From JAABRU01 sp050180235 (lineage in GTDB: Bacteria > Desulfobacterota > Desulfobacteria > Desulfobacterales > Desulfococcaceae): 9,157 nt of DNA. Under the pieces are notes generated by a model. It searched no databases. It saw nothing but the letters and a program-made list of their open reading frames with translations, and had not been told where the DNA came from. The stretch is taken from positions 1 to 9,157 of the forward strand of contig JBFXEJ010000166.1 in the NCBI GenBank assembly GCA_050180235.1. Reading direction: 5' to 3'. The translations under genes and the position numbers were made by a program. Every line of letters starts with the position of its first letter. The first letter of the stretch is position 1. Of this stretch, positions 5,386 through 9,157 are shown one piece after another.

Positions 5386-7749
5386 ATGATGATTTCAGAA
5401 AAAATTCAGATTCGTGTTTTTGTTCATACAGTTTCTTTTGCCCTGTTTCTGTTTTTTCTTAGCACAACAGCATTTACAGCGGAAAATCCGGAAAAGATGA
5501 TTGACAGGGCAAAGGATTTTTACCGGAACGGAGAAACTTCGCAGGCAGCAGCCCTGTGGGAAAACGCGCTTGCAAAGCTGGATCCGGAAACATCGCCTGA
5601 CCTCTGCCTTGATACTGCGGTGCAACTGGCAGGAATATATCAGATGAGCGGATTTCATCAGCGTGCGATGACGGTTCTGAACAAATATCTGCCCATTGCT
5701 GAAAAAAACAGAGATCATGACAGAAAAGCCATATTTTTCAGTGCGCTGAGTGATCTGCATCTTTCCCTGGGGGATATTGCAAATGCGGCCGTATACGCGG
5801 AAAAAGCCGTAGCCGAAGCCCGTGAGGGAAAAGACAGATCTGTGCTGGCAAATGCGCTTTTGAATACAGGCAATGTGCTGGCCGCAGACGGAGATTTTGA
5901 AGCCGCTGCCGCAGCATTCGGTGAGTGCCTGGCTCTAATGGATCAAAATGCAGATGAAAAAAACGATAAAAACATGACGGATTCGGCTGATCCCCGTATG
6001 CAGGAAATCAAAGCCAAAGTGCTGATCAATGCCGCACGGGTGACTTTGCTCAGCGAAAAATTTCAAGACAGCGCAAATGCTCTGGAATATGCTGTTTCAC
6101 ATGTGAATAATTTGCCTGATTCCCAGGAAAAAGCCGGAGATCTTATTGCCCTTGGGCTGCTGATTCGGGACATGCAGGCGCAGTTGGAAGAAATGGATCA
6201 GGATTTGAACGCGGCTGCACACAGGGTATTCACACAGGCAGCGGAAATTGCGGAAAAATACAAAGACAGCCGTACCCTGTCCTGTGCATACGGATATACA
6301 GGAGAACTGCATGAACAGCAGCATCAGTATGAAGATGCTCTGCAACTGACCAGGAAAGCAGTATTTTTTGCCCGGCAGGGAGCATATCAGGATATTCTTT
6401 ATCTCTGGCTGTGGCAGAGCGGCCGTGTGTCTGAGAACATGGGAAACAGGGATTCTGCAATAAGAGCGTATACCGAGGCCGTATCCGTGCTCACGCCCAT
6501 CCGGAGCATGCTTTTTTCCGGATACCGGAGCGGAAGGGACGCGTTTTCGGAAAAAATCAAACCTGTTTATCTGGGACTGGCTGATTTGCTGCTGAAACAG
6601 GCTGAAAACATCTCGGATGTGAAGGCAAGGCAGGAAAAATTGAGACAGGCCAGAGACACTGTGGAAACACTGAAATCTGCTGAACTGGAAAATTTTTTTG
6701 AAGATGAATGTGTCACCGCTTTGAAAAGCAAAACACAGACACTGGATCGCAGCCCCGCACATACAGCGGTTCTCTATCCCATTATGCTTCCGGATCGGCT
6801 GGTCATTCTGCTGACTTTCCCTGACGGCATGGATCAGGTTTCAGTTGAAGCAAAAGCACAAATCCTTGCAGAGAAAGCCATGCTCTTCAGAATGCGTCTG
6901 CAGACAAGGCCAAATAACCGCTTTCTGCATGAATCACGGGAGCTGTATGACTGGCTTGTCCGTCCTGCTGAACACAAACTCAGGGAACAGAAAGTGGATA
7001 CTCTGGTAATTGCCCCGGACGGAGCGCTTAGGCAGATTCCCTTTGCCACCCTGCATGACGGAGAAGGGTTTCTGGCAGAAAAATATGCCATTGCCACAAT
7101 TCCGGCAGTTTCGCTCACTGATCCCAAACCTCTGGGGGACAGAGAGAGTATGAAAATTTTTCTTGGGGGAATCTCCGAGGCTGTGCAGGATTTTTCCCCA
7201 CTGCCCGGTGTTACTGCCGAACTGCGGGATATCAAAGAGATCATGTCCGGTCAGATTCTTCTGCAGGATAAAAATTATACACTGGATAATCTTGCAAAAC
7301 AGTTTAAAAACAATGAATATGACATTGTTCACCTTGCCACACACGGGGTTTTCGGCACAAGCCCTGAAGATTCCTTTGTGCTGACCTATGATGACAAAAT
7401 GACCATGAACCGTCTGGAGGAACTCATAAGTTACAGCAGATTCCGGGAAAATCCGGTGCAGTTGCTGACCCTGAGCGCGTGCCAGACCGCTTTGGGAGAT
7501 GAACGCGCTGCTCTGGGACTTGCAGGTGTGGCGGTGAAGGCCGGTGTCCGAAGTGCGGTGGCCACTCTCTGGTATGTGGATGATGAGGCCACTTCCCTGG
7601 TCATACGGGAATTTTACCGCCAGTTGAAAACACCGGGACTTTCAAAGGCAAAGGCTTTGCAGAATGCGCAGAAAAAACTGATTTCCCGGCTGCGTTTCCG
7701 GCATCCGGCATACTGGGGGCCCTTTCTGTTAATCGGAAACTGGATGTAA
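5386..7749 (+). CDS. Exported TPR-CHAT protein, putative cysteine peptidase
   Basis: This is a 787-residue protein. An N-terminal hydrophobic segment (about 14-31, ending STTAFTA) looks like a signal peptide, so the protein should be periplasmic or surface-exposed. Helical TPR-type repeats fill about 35-440; clear units are DFYRNGETSQAAALWENAL (44-62), LLNTGNVLAADGDFEAAAAA (158-177) and the units around 296-330 and 343-370. The C-terminal CHAT domain (about 455-787) of the caspase/separase clan has the His motif HLATHG (H653) and the Cys motif LSACQTALG (C699), so the catalytic dyad looks intact. It ends in the usual HPAYWGPFLLIGNW. GGAG at 5374-5377 precedes the ATG by 8 bases. The TPR part probably binds a partner, and the CHAT part may cleave it. 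Activity and substrate are inferred, not shown; many CHAT proteins have no known target. Confidence 0.92.
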   Translation: MMISEKIQIRVFVHTVSFALFLFFLSTTAFTAENPEKMIDRAKDFYRNGETSQAAALWENALAKLDPETSPDLCLDTAVQLAGIYQMSGFHQRAMTVLNKYLPIAEKNRDHDRKAIFFSALSDLHLSLGDIANAAVYAEKAVAEAREGKDRSVLANALLNTGNVLAADGDFEAAAAAFGECLALMDQNADEKNDKNMTDSADPRMQEIKAKVLINAARVTLLSEKFQDSANALEYAVSHVNNLPDSQEKAGDLIALGLLIRDMQAQLEEMDQDLNAAAHRVFTQAAEIAEKYKDSRTLSCAYGYTGELHEQQHQYEDALQLTRKAVFFARQGAYQDILYLWLWQSGRVSENMGNRDSAIRAYTEAVSVLTPIRSMLFSGYRSGRDAFSEKIKPVYLGLADLLLKQAENISDVKARQEKLRQARDTVETLKSAELENFFEDECVTALKSKTQTLDRSPAHTAVLYPIMLPDRLVILLTFPDGMDQVSVEAKAQILAEKAMLFRMRLQTRPNNRFLHESRELYDWLVRPAEHKLREQKVDTLVIAPDGALRQIPFATLHDGEGFLAEKYAIATIPAVSLTDPKPLGDRESMKIFLGGISEAVQDFSPLPGVTAELRDIKEIMSGQILLQDKNYTLDNLAKQFKNNEYDIVHLATHGVFGTSPEDSFVLTYDDKMTMNRLEELISYSRFRENPVQLLTLSACQTALGDERAALGLAGVAVKAGVRSAVATLWYVDDEATSLVIREFYRQLKTPGLSKAKALQNAQKKLISRLRFRHPAYWGPFLLIGNWM

Positions 7750-7764
7750 ACAAAGGAGGCAGAA

Positions 7765-8817
7765 ATGAAAAAATATCATAATACCGGAATGTACCGGCTG
7801 GCAGCCATACTGTCTTTGTGTTTTCTCCTGATACTGCCGCCCGCGGTAGTATTTTCAGCGGAAACAGGGCAGGCAAATGCAGAAAGGGGTGTATTGCCAT
7901 CTCGTATCAAAGACGGGGAAAACCGGAGACGGGAAGGCGGTGATGCCAGTGGCAGCATCAGCAGAGGGCTGAGCCGGGGACTTTCCAGAGGATTAAGCCG
8001 TGGTTTAAGCAGAGGACTTTCACGGGGACTGAGTCGCGGCCTGTCCAGAGGTCTCAGCCGCGGGATTTCACGGGGAGAAACGCGGGGATTGTCCAGAGGA
8101 TTAAGCCGGGGGCTTTCGCGGGGAGAAACACGGGGATTGTCCAGAGGATTAAGCCGGGGACTTTCGCGGGGAGAAACACGGGGATTGTCCAGAGGTCTAA
8201 GTCGCGGACTCAGCAGGGGACTTTCACGCGCAATGCCTGCCGGTTTTCCTGATTTGGAAAATTTCGAATATACTGAGGCCCCGATTCCTGATTACATGGC
8301 CCCCCTGACTTCGGAGCAGACCGCTTACACAGCCACAGATCAGCCTGTGCTCCGCTGGTATGTTTCCGGTGCATGGCCCGGAAAAATGGAATTCACACTT
8401 AACGAAACCGGAGCCATTGAACCTGTTCTGGAAACAAAAATCGACGGCCCCGCAGGCAAAGGTTTTTGGCAGATCAGGCTGGCAGATTATAATATCCGTC
8501 TTAAACCCGGAGTGGAATATGAATGGTTTCTGGTGATTGTCAGCGATCCCATTGAAAGATCGGCCGACTTTCTTGCCAGCGCGACCATGCAGTATATGGA
8601 ACCTTCCGAAGAAATGAAAAATGAGATTGGCAAAGTGGCAGAAACAGAGCGTTACACTGTCTATGCCAAAGCCGGATACTGGTATGATGCAATGGAAAAT
8701 CTTTCCCGTATGATTGAAACTCATCCCCTCGACAGGGAACTGAAAAACCGCCGCGCTGCCCTGCTAAAAGAAGTTAAACTTCCTCTGGCTGCGGAGTTTG
8801 ACAGGGAAAATATCTGA
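7765..8817 (+). CDS. Exported DUF928 protein with a long (L/I/E)(S/T)RG tetrapeptide repeat
   Basis: This 350-residue protein starts at an ATG with AAAGGAGG (7752-7759) 5 bases upstream. Residues 1-32 form a signal peptide ending VVFSA. A basic linker (RRREGG, 54-59) leads into 23 tandem tetrapeptides (65-156): ISRG or LSRG, with ETRG at 105, 121 and 137, ending LSRA. Residues about 165-345 match DUF928 as I know it: PLTSEQTAYTATDQPVLRWY, EYEWFLVIVSDPIERSAD (251-268), and YAKAGYWYDAMENL (300-313) followed by a helical tail. DUF928 has no assigned biochemical role and is seen mostly next to CHAT and secretion genes in cyanobacteria and a few other lineages. The repeat adds 23 arginines and only three acidic residues, making a strongly basic segment. 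It is the last gene of the operon, 15 bases after the CHAT gene; it could be a substrate, ligand or surface component. Confidence 0.88.
   Translation: MKKYHNTGMYRLAAILSLCFLLILPPAVVFSAETGQANAERGVLPSRIKDGENRRREGGDASGSISRGLSRGLSRGLSRGLSRGLSRGLSRGLSRGLSRGISRGETRGLSRGLSRGLSRGETRGLSRGLSRGLSRGETRGLSRGLSRGLSRGLSRAMPAGFPDLENFEYTEAPIPDYMAPLTSEQTAYTATDQPVLRWYVSGAWPGKMEFTLNETGAIEPVLETKIDGPAGKGFWQIRLADYNIRLKPGVEYEWFLVIVSDPIERSADFLASATMQYMEPSEEMKNEIGKVAETERYTVYAKAGYWYDAMENLSRMIETHPLDRELKNRRAALLKEVKLPLAAEFDRENI
7957..8232 (+). repeat. 12-bp in-frame tandem repeat array (23 units) with a 48-bp higher-order unit
   Basis: Twenty-three 12-base units encode xSRG or xTRG. In the first half the units differ mostly at synonymous positions. 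In the second half a 48-base unit (LSRG-LSRG-LSRG-ETRG) occurs at 8089-8136 and 8137-8184 with a single base difference (8112 versus 8160), followed by a diverged third copy at 8185-8232. A looser version with ISRG in the third position lies at 8041-8088. This indicates an old array plus a recent duplication. Confidence 0.95.
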
Positions 8818-9032
8818 TTAATCAATATGCTGGATACCCGCAAAGCCTGTGTCCGGAGTGATTTCCGGCAGTGGTGCCTTTGACACTGATTACCGTAGGG
8901 GCCGCCCTTCGGAAAACGGGCAGGCACAGGGACTGCTGTTTCTAAAAAAGTTTTACTGATTTTTTTCTCTTCAGACAAACAGCCATCCTGTTGCAGCGTA
9001 CTTTTCATTTGCGGAATCAGAAGTTCTGAATT
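8818..9032. other. Non-coding spacer with GC-rich hairpin block
   Basis: No convincing gene is seen between the DUF928 stop and the right-hand IS end. CCGGA (8853-8857) can pair with TCCGG (8864-8868). A larger structure combines GTGCCT (8874-8879) with AGGCAC (8922-8927) around an inner GCCC (8904-8907) and GGGC (8918-8921) stem. GTAGGGGC at 8895-8902 followed by GGGCAGGCACAGGGA (8918-8932) resembles, from memory, one half of dispersed palindromic repeats seen in several phyla; the expected mirror half CCTGCCCCTAC is missing. A T-run at 8960-8966 follows only a weak A/T stem, so no firm terminator can be assigned to the operon. Confidence 0.4.
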
Positions 9033-9057
9033 CAATAGACCTCTTTCAAAAGTAATT
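9033..9057 (+). repeat. Left terminal inverted repeat of the right-hand IS
   Basis: Bases 9033-9053 (starting CAATAGACCTCTTTC) are the exact reverse complement of 107-127, and the match continues to 9057 with one mismatch. Identity over 21 bases at the two ends of the window is far beyond chance. Confidence 0.75.
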
Positions 9058-9157
9058 ATTGACCTTAAACAGGAAATGATGTAAAAACATACCTCCTGTA
9101 AAATTCGGATTTGCATCCTTGATTTTATTGCATAAAAATTGACTTTGGAAAGTGGGT
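9033..9157 (+). mobile_element. Left end of a second IS copy (terminal repeat plus leader)
   Basis: The element runs off the right edge. It begins with the terminal inverted repeat at 9033-9057. The minus strand beyond the repeat does not encode the transposase C-terminus found at 1-114, so this is not the same end in inverted orientation. It fits best as the left end of the same or a very similar element in plus orientation, with the transposase start just beyond 9157. The remaining 100 bases are A/T-rich leader with no clear start codon. Confidence 0.6.

Noticed and set aside
7957..8232. CRISPR array or DNA-level satellite
   Set aside because: There are no unique spacers, and the 12-base period is in frame with an exported protein and shows synonymous variation, so it is a coding repeat.
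7765..8817. SRG-repeat protein as a TpsA exoprotein
   Set aside because: It lacks the N-terminal TPS (haemagglutination-activity) domain and is far too short; the globular part matches DUF928.
8944..8970. Operon terminator at the A-run/T-run
   Set aside because: The only possible stem is six A-T pairs, which is too weak for a confident intrinsic terminator.
8721..9116. 131-residue minus-strand frame running through the right IS end
   Set aside because: It crosses the terminal inverted repeat and the hairpin block and ends inside the DUF928 gene. The SD-like AGGAGG on that strand (9092-9097) is one base from an ATG in a different, very short frame.

Overview
The window looks like a piece of a Gram-negative bacterial chromosome. 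It encodes an outer-membrane TpsB/FhaC-type transporter and several proteins with signal peptides. The gene set (TpsB, periplasmic TPR-CHAT protein, DUF928 protein) is one I associate mainly with filamentous cyanobacteria and with large sulfate-reducing Desulfobacterota such as Desulfonema-like organisms. The moderate base composition and the style of the housekeeping-like genes make me lean to Desulfobacterota, but this is a guess from gene content and not a placement.

Layout. Bases 1-127 are the 3' end of an insertion sequence: the last 37 codons of an IS5-like DDE transposase and its terminal inverted repeat. Next comes a minus-strand ABC-2 type membrane permease (199-1533), closed by an intrinsic terminator whose loop contains the stop codon. 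It is divergent from a plus-strand pair: a small four-helix membrane protein (1669-2082) with a good sigma70-like promoter, and an SbcD/YhaO-type metallophosphoesterase nuclease (2193-3449). A 262-base non-coding stretch (3450-3711) holds palindromes, a repeated GTGCACAGG motif and four tandem 18-bp AT-rich repeats. It leads into a tight three-gene operon: tpsB (3718-5367), TPR-CHAT (5386-7749) and an SRG-repeat DUF928 protein (7765-8817), with gaps of 18 and 15 bases. The right end (8818-9157) has a GC-rich hairpin block and then, from 9033, what appears to be the left end of a second copy of the same insertion sequence in the same orientation.

How the genes may work together. The three-gene operon is the centre of interest. 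An outer-membrane two-partner secretion pore, a periplasmic TPR scaffold with an intact CHAT His/Cys dyad, and an exported protein carrying 23 tandem xSRG/xTRG tetrapeptides fused to DUF928 are co-transcribed, but no TpsA exoprotein is visible. A plausible inference is an envelope system in which the CHAT peptidase and/or the pore acts on the Arg-rich DUF928 protein or on an exoprotein encoded elsewhere. The SRG tract uses all six leucine codons while keeping the peptide constant, which indicates selection on the protein repeat. The ABC permease and the SbcD-like nuclease both lack their usual partner genes here. The whole 8.9-kb block lies between two same-orientation IS ends, a composite-transposon-like arrangement.
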